A stretch of 64,000 bases of DNA from Leucobacter weissii (GCF_017565745.1 NZ_JAGDYM010000015.1:1-64000), one strand, 5' to 3'; positions 42,001 through 51,495 are shown, counted from the stretch's first letter. Numbers and translations: made by a program. Notes: a model not told the origin generated them from the sequence alone.

Positions 42001-42382
42001 CCTCGCCGCGCTGGATCGCGTCGACCTTCGCACCGATCAGCTCGACGCCGTGCCGCTCCAGGATCCCCTGCTCGTGCAGCGCCATCGCGGCGTTGAGCGC
42101 GGTCTGTCCGCCGAGCGTGGGCAGGATCGCGTCGGGGCGCTCCTTCACGATGATGGTCTCGATGACCTCGGGGGTGATCGGCTCGACGTAGGTGGCATCG
42201 GCGAAGTCGGGGTCCGTCATGATGGTGGCCGGATTCGAGTTGACCAGGATGACGCGCACGCCCTCCTCGCGCAGCACCCGGCACGCCTGCGTCCCCGAGT
42301 AGTCGAACTCGCAGGCCTGTCCGATCACGATCGGCCCGGAGCCGATCACGAGCACGGAGTTGATGTCTGAGCGCTTGGGCAT
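39008..42382 (-). CDS. carB: carbamoyl-phosphate synthase large subunit
   Basis: CarB makes carbamoyl phosphate from ammonia, bicarbonate and two ATP. It has the two duplicated ATP-grasp halves ([18 protein letters not shown] at the start; [18 protein letters not shown] at the second half, words shortened). A C-terminal MGS-like allosteric domain ends the 1124 residues. It contains an extra segment near residues 417-440, between the first ATP-grasp half and the oligomerisation region, encoded by the palindromic repeat at 41074-41127; this adds 18 codons in frame. It starts directly after the carA stop (TAAATG). The site lies on a surface loop in known structures, so function is probably kept. 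Confidence 0.96.
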   Translation of the reverse strand: MPKRSDINSVLVIGSGPIVIGQACEFDYSGTQACRVLREEGVRVILVNSNPATIMTDPDFADATYVEPITPEVIETIIVKERPDAILPTLGGQTALNAAMALHEQGILERHGVELIGAKVDAIQRGEDRQIFKDLVIEAGADVARSHVARTLEEAKGFAKDLGYPLVVRPSFTMGGLGSGFAYTEEDLVRIAGDGLHYSPTSEVLLEESILGWKEYELELMRDQADNTVVVCSIENVDAVGVHTGDSITVAPALTLTDREFQKLRDIGIEIIRSVGVDTGGCNIQFAVDPATGRIIVIEMNPRVSRSSALASKATGFPIAKIAAKLAIGYRLDEIPNDITQKTPASFEPTIDYVVVKAPRFAFEKFPAADDTLTTTMKSVGEAMAIGRNFTTALQKALRSLEKRGSSFHWDPVPLGPGTSTGSSPERVGPSSEPVEGDERLEQLLASIARPTDGRIVDVQQALRLGATIEQVYEATAIDPWFLDQIVVINEVAERLAAAAQLTLEDLREAKDHGFSDAQIAAIRGVSESEIRGLRHGLGLRPVYKTVDTCAGEFPALTPYHYSSYDLETEVAASGRRKIVILGSGPNRIGQGVEFDYSCVHASFALSEAGFETIMINCNPETVSTDYDTSDRLYFEPLTLEDVLEVIHAEQASGELLGVVVQLGGQTALGLAQPLKDAGVRILGTTPEEIDLAEERGAFSGILERAGLTAPRNGTAVDEEGAIRVAEEIGYPVLVRPSFVLGGRGMEIVYDTPSLSGYFDRIRGHALVGPGHPLLVDHFLDDATEIDVDALYDGEQLYIGGVMEHIEEAGIHSGDSSCTLPPITLGHAQIAQVREATLGIAQGVGVRGLLNVQFAFAQGSLYVLEANPRASRTVPFVSKALGIPLAKAASRIMAGESIQSLIDDGLLPERDGSRAPIDAPVAVKEAVLPFKRFRTRDGRVVDSLLGPEMRSTGEVMGFDRDFPRAFAKSQSAAGCPLPESGTVFISVNDRDKRDIVLPALRLQELGFRILATQGTQVVLARNGIEATTVRKQSERAEGASAESVVDLIERGEVDIVINTPSGSSARADGYEIRAATVAADKPLFTTTPELAAAVGAISVQGEGFAVKSLQEYQADRIAAREASR
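41074..41127. repeat. 54-bp palindromic element inserted in frame in carB
   Basis: CTTCGACAGGCTCG (41074-41087) and CGAGCCGGTCGAAG (41114-41127) are inverted copies with one mismatch. The core TTCGACxGGCTC is the same as in the copy in pyrR (46714-46734). The 54-base length keeps the frame and encodes a Ser/Glu/Pro/Gly loop. Confidence 0.75.
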
Positions 42383-43636
42383 TTAGCTGTTCTCCTTGCC
42401 GGCCGAGGGGCTCGCGGATGCCGGGTCTGTCGGCCGGGGGGTGGTCTGGCGGTCTTTCACGAGCGACCTGAATCGGTCGAAGAGGTAGAAGGCGTCGTGC
42501 GGTCCGGCCGCAGCCTCGGGATGGTACTGCACGGAGAACGCCGGGAGGTCGAGGCATTCGAGGCCCTCGACCACGCGGTCGTTCAGGCTGTAGTGGCTCA
42601 CCTGGACCCGACCGAATCCGGCCGGCGATTCGAGCTCGCCCTCGACGGGGGCGTCCACGGCGAAACCGTGGTTCTGAGCCGTGATCTCCACCCTGCCGGT
42701 CCGCTTGTCGAGCACCGGCTGGTTGATGCCGCGATGGCCGAAGGGCAGCTTGTAGGTGTCGAAGCCCAGCGCCCGTCCGAGCAGCTGGTTGCCGAAGCAG
42801 ATCCCGAAATAGGGCACTCCCTCGCGCAGGAGCTCTTGCAGCAGCTCGACGTGGGCGGCGGATGCGGCCGGATCGCCGGGACCGTTGGAGTAGAACACGG
42901 CGTCGGGCGCGAGCGCCCGGATCTCGTCCAGTCCGGTCTGGGCGGGCAGCACCTCGACGTCGAAGCCGTGCTCGGACAGGTAGGCGACCGTCGCGCGCTT
43001 GATGCCCAGGTCGAGCACGGCGATGGTGCCGATCCGCTCCGCCCCATCGACGGCGTCCACGCGGTATCGCTTCTCGGTCGTGACCTCGGAGGAGAGGTTC
43101 TTGCCCGCCATGCCCGGCTGCTCGCGCACGAGCGAGAGCTGCTCCTCCGCGGAGAGTCCGGAGTCGACGCCCGAGAAGATGCCGGCGCGCATGGCCCCCT
43201 CGGACCTGATGTGCCGGGTGATGGCGCGCGTGTCGACGCGCGAGATGCCGACCACCGAGTTCGCCACGAGATCCTCGTCGAGCGATCGCTCCGCACGGAA
43301 GTTCGAGATGCGCCGGGCGGGATCGCGCACGACGAAGCCCGAGACCCACACCCGGCGGGATTCCATGTCGGCGTCGTTCGCACCGGTGTTGCCGATGTGC
43401 GGCGACGTCATCAGCACGATCTGCCCCGCGTAGGAGGGGTCGGTCAGCGTCTCCTGATACCCGGTCATGCCCGTCGAGAACACGACCTCGCCGAGCGTGC
43501 GACCCGTGGCGCCGTAGGCGCGGCCCTCGAAGCGCGCACCGTCCTCGAGCACGAGCACGGCAGGCCCCTGCGGCACCGACTGGGGCGGCGGCACGGTGCT
43601 CACCAGCGTCTGGGTGCGAGCGGGCGTACTGGTCAT
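42383..43636 (-). CDS. carA: carbamoyl-phosphate synthase small subunit
   Basis: CarA hydrolyses glutamine and channels ammonia to CarB. The amidotransferase domain has the nucleophile in YFGICFGNQLLGRALG and the His/Glu pair in VQYHPEAAAGPHD. The N-terminal domain starts ALVLEDGARFEGRAYG-like (VLVLEDGARFEG). The length is 417 residues, longer by about 20 at each end than many CarA. The start overlaps the stop of the PH-like gene (ATGA) and the stop is immediately followed by carB. Confidence 0.95.
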   Translation of the reverse strand: MTSTPARTQTLVSTVPPPQSVPQGPAVLVLEDGARFEGRAYGATGRTLGEVVFSTGMTGYQETLTDPSYAGQIVLMTSPHIGNTGANDADMESRRVWVSGFVVRDPARRISNFRAERSLDEDLVANSVVGISRVDTRAITRHIRSEGAMRAGIFSGVDSGLSAEEQLSLVREQPGMAGKNLSSEVTTEKRYRVDAVDGAERIGTIAVLDLGIKRATVAYLSEHGFDVEVLPAQTGLDEIRALAPDAVFYSNGPGDPAASAAHVELLQELLREGVPYFGICFGNQLLGRALGFDTYKLPFGHRGINQPVLDKRTGRVEITAQNHGFAVDAPVEGELESPAGFGRVQVSHYSLNDRVVEGLECLDLPAFSVQYHPEAAAGPHDAFYLFDRFRSLVKDRQTTPRPTDPASASPSAGKENS

Positions 43637-44202
43637 ATGGTGTCCTCCCGGGACTCGGTGTGGGGCTGGGGTTCGCTTCGGGCGCCGGCGACCTGGTCGA
43701 CGGCGGAGCAGAATCGTCGCTGCTCCGACGGGTCGATGAAGCGGAAACTGGATTCGAGTCGCCGCGCGTCGGTGCCGGAGTCGTCAGCGGAGTCGGCGGC
43801 GTCCTGCTGCGGGCTCCAGCGCAGGAGCGCGAGGCCGTCCTTCTCGACGGCCTTTCCGACCCGGCCTGCTGCTCTGCCGCTGCCCAGGATCTGGGCGGAG
43901 GCGAGGTGGACCGGTCGCTCGCCGACGACCTCGACCGTGACCCCCTCGGCCCGTACGGTCACGTCCGCGCGCCCGCGATAGCTGAGGCCCGGCACCGCCA
44001 CCCGGGCGAGCGGATCCTCCTCCGGGGTCGTGGAGACGTAGAGCACTCCGGGGAACTCCGCCAGGATCTCGCCGCCCGGAGCCGTCGCCGCACCCGCGAT
44101 ACCGGCGTCGCGGCGCTTGCGCGAGCGCCACCCCCACCACATCGCGGCGAAGATCGCCAGGACGACCAACGTCCACACGATCGCGAACATCTCGCGGCTC
44201 AT
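43633..44202 (-). CDS. PH-like domain membrane protein of the pyr operon
   Basis: This 189-residue protein has one membrane helix near residues 7-24 (FAIVWTLVVLAIFAAMWW) followed by a basic stop-transfer. A cytoplasmic beta-rich domain (about 40-180) resembles PH-like domains found between pyrC and carA in many actinobacteria. No catalytic motif is visible. Start and stop both overlap neighbours by ATGA, so it is translated with the pathway enzymes. A role in anchoring or regulating the pyrimidine enzymes at the membrane is possible but not shown. Confidence 0.75.
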   Translation of the reverse strand: MSREMFAIVWTLVVLAIFAAMWWGWRSRKRRDAGIAGAATAPGGEILAEFPGVLYVSTTPEEDPLARVAVPGLSYRGRADVTVRAEGVTVEVVGERPVHLASAQILGSGRAAGRVGKAVEKDGLALLRWSPQQDAADSADDSGTDARRLESSFRFIDPSEQRRFCSAVDQVAGARSEPQPHTESREDTI

Positions 44203-45629
44203 CGTTCGCGCTCCAGAAGCCGGGCCGCTGCGGCCGCGCGAGCGGCCTCGACCGGCACCGCCTCGTCGACCGTGAGGTATCCGTGCCGGATCGTCGTGCG
44301 CACCCGGCCCGGAAGTTCCATGCCGAGATACGGGGAGTTCGTGCTGCGCCCGCGCAGGCGCGCGAGATCGAACACGCTGCTGCCGCGCGGGTCGAAGAGC
44401 ACGAGGTCCGCGATCTGCCCCTCCTCGAGCGCGCTCGGGTGCCCGTCGAGCCCCCCGATCTCTGCCGGCGTCTGAGAGAGCAGTCGCTCCACCTCGGCCC
44501 AGCTGGCGTGCCCCTCCGACACGAGCGCCAGCGCCACGATGGGCAGCGCCGATTCGAGGCCGACCATCCCGAAGGCGGCGGCATCCCACTCGCATTCCTT
44601 GCTCTCGGCCGGATGCGGCGCGTGGTCGGTCGCCACGATGTCGATCACGCCATCCGCGACCGCGCGGCGGAGCGCTCGGACGTCCTCGTCCCGGCGCAGC
44701 GGAGGATTCACCTTGTAGCGGGGATCGTAGCTGCGCACGAGCTCCTCGGTGAGGAGCAGGTGATGCGGCGTCACCTCCGCGGTGATCCGCACGCCACGCG
44801 CCTTCGCCCAGCGCACGACCTCGACGGAACCCGCGGTGGAGAGATGGCAGATGTGCAGGCGGGCGCCGACGTGCTCCGCCAGCAGCGCGTCGCGGGCGAT
44901 GATCGACTCCTCGGCGACGGCGGGCCACCCCTTCAGGCCGAGCTCGCTGGACAGCGCGCCCTCGTTCATCTGGGCCCCCTCGGTGAGGCGCGGATCCTGC
45001 GCGTGCTGCGCGATCACCCCGTCGAAGGTGGTCACGTACTCGAGTGCGCGTCGCATGAGCAGCGGATCGTGCACGCATCTGCCGTCGTCGCTGAACACGC
45101 GCACCGCGGCGCGCGACTGCGCCATCGCGCCGATCTCGCTCAGGCGCTCCCCGGCGAGATCCTCGGTCACGGCGCCGATCGGGCGGACCGTGGCGTAGCC
45201 GGCGGCGTCGCCGAGCGCCTGGATCTGCTCCACCACCCCGGCCGTATCGGCGACGGGCAGCGTGTTGGCCATCGCGAACACGCTCGTGAACCCTCCCGCC
45301 GCGGCCGCCCGCGTTCCGGTGAGCACGGTCTCGCTCTGCTCGAAGCCCGGTTCGCGCAGGTGGGTGTGCAGGTCGACGAGTCCGGTGAGAGCGATCAGCC
45401 CGTCCGCCTCGACGACCCGCTCGTCGCCCCCGTCGGAGGCCGTGCGCGGCGCGAGCGAGCCGGCGGGGCCGCGCTCGGCGATCCTGCCGTTCGAGATGCG
45501 CAGGTCCACCGCCGCCGCCGCGCCGGGATCCTGCCCCCGCGCGGTGAGATCGGCCGCGAGTCTCGCCCCGCGGATGAGGATGTCCGGGTTTGCCGCGCCG
45601 CCCGCCGCGCCGCCGTTCGCTGCACTCAT
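44199..45629 (-). CDS. pyrC: dihydroorotase
   Basis: PyrC cyclises carbamoyl-aspartate to dihydroorotate. The zinc ligands are visible in [11 protein letters not shown], with further His residues in the HICHLST segment and the catalytic Asp in IVATDHAPH. It belongs to the class I (longer, 476-residue) dihydroorotases. The first 10 residues (AANGGAAGGAAN) are a low-complexity extension. ATGA overlaps link it to pyrB before and the PH-like gene after. Confidence 0.95.
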   Translation of the reverse strand: MSAANGGAAGGAANPDILIRGARLAADLTARGQDPGAAAAVDLRISNGRIAERGPAGSLAPRTASDGGDERVVEADGLIALTGLVDLHTHLREPGFEQSETVLTGTRAAAAGGFTSVFAMANTLPVADTAGVVEQIQALGDAAGYATVRPIGAVTEDLAGERLSEIGAMAQSRAAVRVFSDDGRCVHDPLLMRRALEYVTTFDGVIAQHAQDPRLTEGAQMNEGALSSELGLKGWPAVAEESIIARDALLAEHVGARLHICHLSTAGSVEVVRWAKARGVRITAEVTPHHLLLTEELVRSYDPRYKVNPPLRRDEDVRALRRAVADGVIDIVATDHAPHPAESKECEWDAAAFGMVGLESALPIVALALVSEGHASWAEVERLLSQTPAEIGGLDGHPSALEEGQIADLVLFDPRGSSVFDLARLRGRSTNSPYLGMELPGRVRTTIRHGYLTVDEAVPVEAARAAAAARLLERER

Positions 45630-46645
45630 GCCTGTTCCGTCCGTTTGCCCGTGCTTCTACTCGGCTGCGCCTCGCCCGGCAACCGATCTCGCGGATCGCC
45701 TCGCTCTCCGCTCAGGAGAAGATACAGCGCCGCCATCCGAACGGAGACGCCGTTCGCGACCTGCTCGAGCACGGTCGACCTCTCGCTGTCCGCCGCGGCC
45801 GAGGATATCTCGAGCCCCCGGTTCATCGGACCGGGGTGCATGATGATCGTCCGTTCCGGGAGCGCCGCGAGACGCGCGTCGTCGAGCCCCCAGTTGCGGG
45901 CGTACTCGCGCTCGTTCGGGAAGTAGGCGGCGTGCATCCGCTCCGACTGGATCCGCAGCAGCATCACGACGTCGGGCGCGTCCTCGCGCAGCGCCTCGTC
46001 GAGGGAGTGCCGCACCGTCGCCGGCCACTCGCGCGCGCCGTAGGGCTGGAGCGTCTCCGGTCCGACGAAGGCGACCCGAGCGCCGAGCGCCGTGAGCAGC
46101 CAGAGATTGGATCTCGCGACCCGCGAGTGGGCGAGATCCCCGACGATCACCACAGAGACGCCGTCGAGGTCGCGTCCTCGACTGGCCTGCGCCCCGAAGA
46201 TGCGGCGACGCATCGTGAAGGCGTCGAGCAGCGCCTGCGTCGGGTGCTCGTGGGTGCCGTCCCCGGCGTTCAGCACGCCGGCGTCGATCCAGCCGCTGCG
46301 CGCGAGCCGGTCGGGCGCTCCGCTCGCGGGGTGGCGGATCACCACGCCGTCGGCGCCGATGGCCTGCAGCGTCTGCGCCGTGTCCTTGAGCGACTCCCCC
46401 TTCGAGACGGAGGATCCCTTCGCGCTGAAGTTGATGACGTCGGCGCTCAAGCGCTTCGCCGCGGCCTCGAAGGAGATGCGCGTCCGCGTGCTGTCCTCGT
46501 AGAAGAGATTGACGACCGTCTTGCCGCGCAGCGCCGGCAGCTTCCGCACCTCGCGGTGCTGGGTGTCGGCCATCTCCTCGGCGGTGTCGAGGATCCGCAC
46601 GGCGGCTTCCCGCGTCAGGGTGCGGGTGTCGAGCAGGTGCCTCAT
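45626..46645 (-). CDS. pyrB: aspartate carbamoyltransferase catalytic subunit
   Basis: PyrB joins carbamoyl phosphate and aspartate. The carbamoyl-phosphate site is [13 protein letters not shown], the next Lys/Ser loop is [12 protein letters not shown], and [10 protein letters not shown] and the aspartate-binding LLRIQSERM segment follow. No regulatory pyrI is present, as usual in actinobacteria. The C-terminal 25 residues are basic and Pro/Ser-rich. The length is 339 residues, and ATGA overlaps join it to pyrR and pyrC. Confidence 0.95.
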   Translation of the reverse strand: MRHLLDTRTLTREAAVRILDTAEEMADTQHREVRKLPALRGKTVVNLFYEDSTRTRISFEAAAKRLSADVINFSAKGSSVSKGESLKDTAQTLQAIGADGVVIRHPASGAPDRLARSGWIDAGVLNAGDGTHEHPTQALLDAFTMRRRIFGAQASRGRDLDGVSVVIVGDLAHSRVARSNLWLLTALGARVAFVGPETLQPYGAREWPATVRHSLDEALREDAPDVVMLLRIQSERMHAAYFPNEREYARNWGLDDARLAALPERTIIMHPGPMNRGLEISSAAADSERSTVLEQVANGVSVRMAALYLLLSGERGDPRDRLPGEAQPSRSTGKRTEQA

Positions 46646-47271
46646 GCGCCCGCCTCCGCGTCCTGCCCGGGATCCGTCCCCCGAGCTCGCTCCGCGACTC
46701 GAGCGGAATCCGCACCCTGAGCCCGTCGAAGGGTCGGATCCACCGCGCCGATCGTGACCTCGTCGGCCCCGTCGTGCTCGCTCAGCCGCACCGAGATCCG
46801 CTCGTTCTTGGCGCTCGGGAGGTTCTTGCCGATGTAGTCGGCGCGGATCGGGAGTTCGCGATGCCCGCGGTCGATCAGCTCGGCGAGCCGCACGACCCGC
46901 GGACGGCCGTGGTCGCCGAGCGCATCGAGCGCGGCGCGCACCGTGCGGCCCGAGTAGAGCACGTCGTCCACGAGCACGACGGTGGCGCCGTCGATGCCTG
47001 CGACCGGCATCTCGGTGGGCCGCGGGGTGCGGGTCGGGTTGCGGGCCAGGTCGTCGCGGTACATCGTGACGTCGAGCTGCCCGACCGGGACGTCGACCCC
47101 CTCGATGCGCCCGATGATCTCGGCGATGCGGTGGGCGAGGATGGTTCCGCGCGTCGGGATGCCGACCAGGATGAGGTCGTTCGCGCCCTTGTTGGCCTCG
47201 ATGATCTCGTGCGAGATGCGGGTGAGCGCCCGCGCGATCTCGGAGCCCTCAAGCACGATCCGCTCGGTCAT
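46642..47271 (-). CDS. pyrR: PyrR pyrimidine-operon regulator / uracil phosphoribosyltransferase
   Basis: PyrR binds the operon leader in response to UMP and can also make UMP from uracil. The PRPP loop is [21 protein letters not shown] (key word DDVLYSGRT), and the [12 protein letters not shown] and [12 protein letters not shown] segments match PyrR. The ATG at 47271 fits the family start TERIVLEG; the open frame extends nine codons further. Residues after about 180 ([12 protein letters not shown]...) form a 30-residue tail not found in normal PyrR, encoded by a palindromic repeat. It is first in the pyr operon and overlaps pyrB by ATGA. Confidence 0.93.
   Translation of the reverse strand: MTERIVLEGSEIARALTRISHEIIEANKGANDLILVGIPTRGTILAHRIAEIIGRIEGVDVPVGQLDVTMYRDDLARNPTRTPRPTEMPVAGIDGATVVLVDDVLYSGRTVRAALDALGDHGRPRVVRLAELIDRGHRELPIRADYIGKNLPSAKNERISVRLSEHDGADEVTIGAVDPTLRRAQGADSARVAERARGTDPGQDAEAGA
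46714..46734. repeat. palindromic repeat copy in the pyrR 3' end
   Basis: ACCCT-gagcccgtcga-AGGGT has inverted ends, and on the minus strand its core TTCGACGGGCTCAGGG matches the carB element (TTCGACAGGCTCGG). It encodes part of the extra PyrR C-terminal tail. Confidence 0.65.
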
Positions 47272-47282
47272 GTCCACCGCCC

Positions 47283-47338
47283 CCCTTCTGCGCCTCACGG
47301 GACGCCGTTAAAGAAGTGCTGTTGCTGAGACGAGTCTA
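47283..47338 (-). promoter_or_regulatory. pyr operon promoter and PyrR-binding hairpin
   Basis: On the minus strand TAGACT (47338-47333) is a -10 element. The leader then holds CTTCT...GCGTCCCGTGAGGCGC...AGAAG, a stem with a CGTGA loop and the TCC/GTGAGG pattern of PyrR-binding RNAs. Its 3' arm (AGAAGGGG) abuts the ribosome binding region about 15 bases before the pyrR start, so PyrR should block translation, as reported for mycobacteria. Confidence 0.6.
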
Positions 47339-47401
47339 GCGCACCGGCGACCCGGTTCCCTCCGTGCTCCGCGCGGGCGCGCCGAGCGGATCCAGACGAC
47401 A

Positions 47402-47454
47402 ATGTCGCACGACTGGCCGCCGCATCCGATCGCAGGCGACCATCCGTGCGACAT
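47402..47454 (-). terminator. inverted repeat downstream of nusB
   Basis: ATGTCGCAC (47402-47410) and GTGCGACAT (47446-47454) are perfect inverted 9-mers 35 bases apart. They lie 50 bases after the leftward nusB stop and may form a terminator, or a protein-binding pair given the long loop. Confidence 0.4.
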
Positions 47455-47505
47455 CACAGTAGGCCGCGATGGCGCAGTCATCGTCGGCGAGGTGGGCTGC
47501 ACGGG

Positions 47506-47922
47506 CTATGCGCTCGCGTACTCCCCGATCCTGCCGAGCACGCCGTTGACGAAGCGGGAGCTGTCCTCGGTGGAGTACTCCTTCGCCAGTTCGACGGCCT
47601 CGTCGATCGCGACCGCGGTCGGCACCTCCGGGTTGTGCAGGATCTCCCACGCCGCGATCCGCAGCACCGCACGGTCCACGTTGGGCATGCGCGCGAGGCT
47701 CCAGCCCTGTGCGTAGCTGACGATCAACTCATCGATCTCGGCGGCGTGGTCCGCGACGCCGTCGACGATCTCCCTCGCGTACATCCACGACGCCAGGCGG
47801 TCGGGTTCGCCCGCGGCGCGCGCGGCCTCGGCCTCGACCACCCGCTCGAGGGGCTCGGCGCGCACGTCGGCCTGGAACAGCATGTCGAGGGCCCGCTTCC
47901 GGGCCTTGCTGCGAGCACTCAT
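47506..47922 (-). CDS. nusB: transcription antitermination factor NusB
   Basis: NusB binds boxA RNA with NusE to prevent early termination in ribosomal RNA operons. The all-helical fold is marked by SARSKARKRALDMLFQADVR at the start, then VDRAVLRIAAWEILH and PTAVAIDEAVELAKEYS. At 138 residues it has normal length. It starts 11 bases after the efp stop and is probably translated from the same message, the common efp-nusB order. Confidence 0.95.
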   Translation of the reverse strand: MSARSKARKRALDMLFQADVRAEPLERVVEAEAARAAGEPDRLASWMYAREIVDGVADHAAEIDELIVSYAQGWSLARMPNVDRAVLRIAAWEILHNPEVPTAVAIDEAVELAKEYSTEDSSRFVNGVLGRIGEYASA

Positions 47923-47933
47923 CTCGGGCGCTG

Positions 47934-48497
47934 CTAGTCGTTGACGCGGCCGAGGTAGTCGCCCGTGCGGGTGTCGACCTTCACCTTCGTGCCCGTCTCG
48001 AGGAACAGCGGAACCTGGATCTCCGCACCCGTCTCGACCTTCGCCGGCTTCGTTCCGCCGGTCGACCGGTCGCCCTGCAGGCCCGGCTCGGTGTAGGTGA
48101 CCTCGAGCACGACCGACGCGGGGAGCTCGATATAGAGGGGCTCGCCCTCGTGCAGGGCGATCTGCACCTGCTGGTTCTCGAGCATGAACCGCGCGGCGTC
48201 CCCGACGATGGTGCCGGAGACCGTGAGCTGATCGTAGTCGCTCTGATCCATGAAGACGTAGTCGGCGCCGTCCTGGTACAGGTACTGGTAGTCGCGGCGA
48301 TCCACCAGCGCGGTCTCGATCTTGGCTCCCGCGTTGTAGGTCTTGTCGATGATCTTGCCCGACACGACGTTCTTCTGCTTCGTGCGCACGAAGGCTCCGC
48401 CCTTGCCCGGCTTGACGTGCTGGAACTCGACCACGCTCCACAACTGACCGTTCTCCTTGATCACGGTGCCGTTCTTGATGTCGTTCGAGGTGGCCAT
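47934..48497 (-). CDS. efp: elongation factor P
   Basis: EF-P helps ribosomes through polyproline stretches, which are frequent in this window's proteins (for example PstB, the PASTA kinase). The tip loop is [12 protein letters not shown] with the Lys at the position that is modified in other phyla; actinobacteria usually leave it unmodified. The three beta-barrel domains are of normal length (187 residues). ACGGAGAA lies 9 bases before the ATG. Confidence 0.97.
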   Translation of the reverse strand: MATSNDIKNGTVIKENGQLWSVVEFQHVKPGKGGAFVRTKQKNVVSGKIIDKTYNAGAKIETALVDRRDYQYLYQDGADYVFMDQSDYDQLTVSGTIVGDAARFMLENQQVQIALHEGEPLYIELPASVVLEVTYTEPGLQGDRSTGGTKPAKVETGAEIQVPLFLETGTKVKVDTRTGDYLGRVND

Positions 48498-48613
48498 GCG
48501 GTGCGTTCTCCGTTGTGTCTATGAGCGATGAGGTCTCGAGGCTGTCTCGTAACGACGAGGACGCGCCTGACCTACCCTAGCCGCAACAGTGTACCGCGTG
48601 CGTCTGCGCGGCC

Positions 48614-49507
48614 TCAGCCGACGGGCGGCCGGGCGCCGAGGTGCGGGCCCTGACTCCCCACGCCTCGCGCGCTGATCCGGACGGCGCGCTCCGACTCGTC
48701 GAACACCTCGCGGGCCGCCAGCGCGCCGCCGGCGAGTTCTCCGGCGACCCAGGTGAAGGTCTCCGCGTCGAGCGGACCGCACCCGGCGTCGGCCCGGCGG
48801 AGCTGGAGCACCAGCATCTCGCTGAGCGTCGCATGGGGGCCGTGCGCATGACCGAGCCCCATGAGCGGCGGCGCATCGGACGCCGGGATCAGGCGCAGCG
48901 TCCAGACCGCCGAAGGGTGCAGCCGATCGCGGACGCTCGCCGCGGGCGCGGCCCGAGGAGGTCGATCGAGAGCGTCGAAGCCGGCGCGGACCTCGTCGGC
49001 CAGCACGAGACCGGGACGACCGGCGCTCGCATCGTCTCGAGCGGCTCCGTCGAAGAGCGAGAGCCACGCCGCGGCCCCGAGCCCGTGCGGCGCCACGACC
49101 ACGGCGAGCGTCGTGTCGCGCGCGGCGGCGGTGGCGAGGGAGCGGAGGTCGATGCCCGCCGCGAGGAAGCTCTCCGGCTCCGGGACCGCGCAGCCGATCG
49201 GGGCGAAGATCGATCGAGCCGTGGCGAAGGCGTCCTCGAAACGGGCGCGCACCGCGGGATCGGAGATGTCCGCGAGCGCGGTGATCGCCTCGCGGAGCTC
49301 GTGCCGCCGGGCGACCTCCGCATCGAGCCGATCGTCGAAGGCTCGTCCCGGCTGGACCGTGTCACCCGCGAGTGCGTCGTCGGCGAGAGCGCCGTCCCGA
49401 CGAGCGTTCTCACCGAGGGCGCGGTCGAGCCGCTCGGCGAGATCCGGGAAGAGTCCGCGGCTGAACCCGATCCATTCGCCATCGCCCGCCACCCGGAGAT
49501 CTCGCAT
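48614..49507 (-). CDS. unknown partner protein of the MoxR/vWA module (297 aa)
   Basis: I do not recognise a family. The protein is soluble and rich in Ala, Arg, Asp and Leu. It has an N-terminal segment WIGFSRGLFPDLAERLDRAL, a middle helical part (ELREAITALADISDPAVRARFED) and a C-terminal alpha/beta part (TTLAVVVAPHGLGAAAWLSLFDGAA; ALREVFDESERAVRI-like end). It has no signal or membrane helix. It starts 44 bases after the vWA gene stop and shares its transcript. A conserved third gene of unknown function next to MoxR-vWA pairs is a known pattern and would usually be a substrate, adaptor or effector. Confidence 0.65.
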   Translation of the reverse strand: MRDLRVAGDGEWIGFSRGLFPDLAERLDRALGENARRDGALADDALAGDTVQPGRAFDDRLDAEVARRHELREAITALADISDPAVRARFEDAFATARSIFAPIGCAVPEPESFLAAGIDLRSLATAAARDTTLAVVVAPHGLGAAAWLSLFDGAARDDASAGRPGLVLADEVRAGFDALDRPPRAAPAASVRDRLHPSAVWTLRLIPASDAPPLMGLGHAHGPHATLSEMLVLQLRRADAGCGPLDAETFTWVAGELAGGALAAREVFDESERAVRISARGVGSQGPHLGARPPVG

Positions 49508-49551
49508 ACGGTCGATCCTCTCACACCGCGGCGCATGCCGATGTCGACGGG

Positions 49552-51447
49552 CTACGAACCGTCGATCAGCTCCGGGAGCTCGCGCTCGATGATCGTCGTG
49601 AGGACGTCCGCGAGCGCGGACGGGTCGTCGAGGCGCAATCCGCTCGGCGCGTACCTGCGCGCGAACTCGTCGCTGCCGAGACCGATCCCGATGACGGCGA
49701 CGCCGCTCGTCCGCAGTCGTCGCAGTTCGTTCCGGGCCGCGGCCGGATCGTTGCTGCCGCCGTCGCCGACGACGAATACGATGCGGCGGTGCTCGTCGCC
49801 GGTCGGCGCGGTCGCGAGCTGGGAGCAGGCCGCGGCGAGGGCGGCCGCGTCGTTGGTCGCGCCCCCGGGCGAGCGGATCTCCGCCAGCAGCCGCCGTCTG
49901 GCCTCGTCGTCCACGCCGGCCGAGAGCGGCTTCACCACGAGCGGCTCCGCATCGAACACGATGAGCGCGGTGCGGATGCCGAGTTCGAGGTCGAGCCCGG
50001 ATATCCGTTCGGCCTCGGCGATATCGCGCTGCGCTCCGGCCAGCGCCTCCAGCATCACGAGGGCCGCGTCTGCGGCGGCCTCCGCGGCCGCTCCCGTCAT
50101 CGAGGCCGACCGGTCGATCAGGAAGACGTAGTCCGTCCGCCCCGGGGCGCTCCGCCTCCTGGGGCGGTGCTCCCGGCGCCTGAACGCTCCGGGCCGGCGC
50201 ACTCCGGCCCGGGTCTCGGCGACGATCCGCGCCAGCGCCTCCCCGTCGAGAAGATCCCCCTCCGGCTCGGCCCGCCGACCGTTCGCGGGGCGGCGCACCA
50301 GGCGCTCCGAGACGATGCGCCACCAGAGGCGCCGCACCTCCTCGATCGCGGCGCGGCGCCGTTCGAGGCGTCTCCGGTAGTCGGCCGGGGCAACCGTGCG
50401 CACGACCGCACCGCCGGCCGGATCCCCGCGCCTCCCCGAATCGGCGAGTCCCTCGTCCGCGAGGTCGGGAAGCACGTCCGGAAGCAGCGCGGAGGCGAGC
50501 GAGCCGTGCGCGGGCATGGGGGTCGCGATCACCGTCTCCACGAACCCGGCGCGCTCGGCGGCGAAGAGATCGGCGCCCTCCGAGGTCTCGCGCCGTTCCC
50601 CGGGGCGGGCGCCCGCACCGTCGTCCGGGTCCGCGGGGGCGTCGCCGGCGTGCTCCCCCGTCGCGGCCTCCGCGAGCGCGTCCGGATCCCCCGGTCCCCC
50701 GCTCGCTCCGAACGCGTGCGACGCAGGATCCCCCGGCCCGGAGAGCTCGCCGCGGTCCGTCAGGCCTCGCGCGCTCGCGTCCCGCGCGAGCAGTCGCTCG
50801 TAGGGGGCGAGCAGCAGCGCGAGCGCGCGCTCCAGGCGCAGCAGCTGGCTGCGCGACCGGTCCGGGGCGCTGATCCTCCGCAGCGGGTCGGCGCCGGGAT
50901 CGCCCAGCCGGTCGATGCGGCCGAGTTCGGCGCGCACCGCGTCGTCCGTGTCGATCCCCGCTCCCGGTGCGAGCACGCGCTGCAGCAGCGCGGCGACGAA
51001 CTGCAGGTGCTTGGGGAGCCCTCGCGGTTCTTCCGGCAGGCTGCGCAGGGTCGCGGCGCTCAGCGCACCCCGGAACGCCGGCATGGCTGCGAGCAGTTCT
51101 CCCGAGGCCTGTAGACGGTCGATCGCCGCGAGCAGCGGTTCCAGCTCGGGGCGCCGCCCGGCGAGGACCATCCGGCGCCGCATGCGCTCGGGCGCCGTTC
51201 GCGCCGTCTTGGCCGTGCCCCACAGCTCGAGCAGCGCCAGCGCCTCCGCCTCATCCGCGCCGAACCCTCTGACCCGGTAGAACCCCAGACCGACGCGGAG
51301 GAGACCGGGCCCCTCCGCCGCGGAGCCCTCGACCGTCCACTCCTCGCCGTCGTCGACCGCGATCGGCACCGCGAGCAGGCGTCCGACGGCCGCCAATCGC
51401 GCCCGCAGGAGCGGATCGTCCGCCCTCCGTCCGCTGTCGGTCGCCAT
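49552..51447 (-). CDS. von Willebrand factor A domain protein (MoxR partner)
   Basis: The C-terminal 190 residues are a vWA domain with an intact metal site: DRSASM (Asp445, Ser447, Ser449), a later Thr in GGATNDAAAL and Asp in VVGDGGSND. The N-terminal 400 residues are helical and Arg/Ala-rich, with a Gly/Pro/Asp-rich linker near 230-300 that looks disordered. There is no signal peptide or membrane helix. In MoxR-vWA systems the ATPase remodels or loads a target presented by the vWA protein. It is divergent from the MoxR gene by 48 bases with its own leaderless promoter. Confidence 0.8.
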   Translation of the reverse strand: MATDSGRRADDPLLRARLAAVGRLLAVPIAVDDGEEWTVEGSAAEGPGLLRVGLGFYRVRGFGADEAEALALLELWGTAKTARTAPERMRRRMVLAGRRPELEPLLAAIDRLQASGELLAAMPAFRGALSAATLRSLPEEPRGLPKHLQFVAALLQRVLAPGAGIDTDDAVRAELGRIDRLGDPGADPLRRISAPDRSRSQLLRLERALALLLAPYERLLARDASARGLTDRGELSGPGDPASHAFGASGGPGDPDALAEAATGEHAGDAPADPDDGAGARPGERRETSEGADLFAAERAGFVETVIATPMPAHGSLASALLPDVLPDLADEGLADSGRRGDPAGGAVVRTVAPADYRRRLERRRAAIEEVRRLWWRIVSERLVRRPANGRRAEPEGDLLDGEALARIVAETRAGVRRPGAFRRREHRPRRRSAPGRTDYVFLIDRSASMTGAAAEAAADAALVMLEALAGAQRDIAEAERISGLDLELGIRTALIVFDAEPLVVKPLSAGVDDEARRRLLAEIRSPGGATNDAAALAAACSQLATAPTGDEHRRIVFVVGDGGSNDPAAARNELRRLRTSGVAVIGIGLGSDEFARRYAPSGLRLDDPSALADVLTTIIERELPELIDGS

Positions 51448-51453
51448 GCCCGT

Positions 51454-51489
51454 ACCCTATGCCATCTCGACGAGCCCGAGTGGTAGCGT
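51454..51489. promoter_or_regulatory. back-to-back leaderless promoters of the vWA and MoxR genes
   Basis: On the minus strand TAGGGT (51459-51454) ends six bases before the vWA ATG. On the plus strand TAGCGT (51484-51489) ends six bases before the MoxR ATG (51496). Both fit the TANNNT-N6-ATG pattern of leaderless actinobacterial genes, so the two transcripts are set up as a matched divergent pair. Confidence 0.6.
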
Positions 51490-51495
51490 GACGAC

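Noticed and set aside
38834-42370. A 1178-codon forward frame opposite carB and pyrF
   Set aside because: carB is certain on the other strand; the forward translation is low-complexity Arg/Asp/Leu/Val sequence with no motif.
39228-43349. A 1373-codon minus frame across carB and carA
   Set aside because: It is out of frame with both real proteins and has no recognisable sequence.
48614-51223. One long minus frame joining the unknown 297-residue protein to sequence inside the vWA gene
   Set aside because: The upstream part is out of frame with the vWA domain; ATG 49507 gives a separate protein that begins after the vWA stop.
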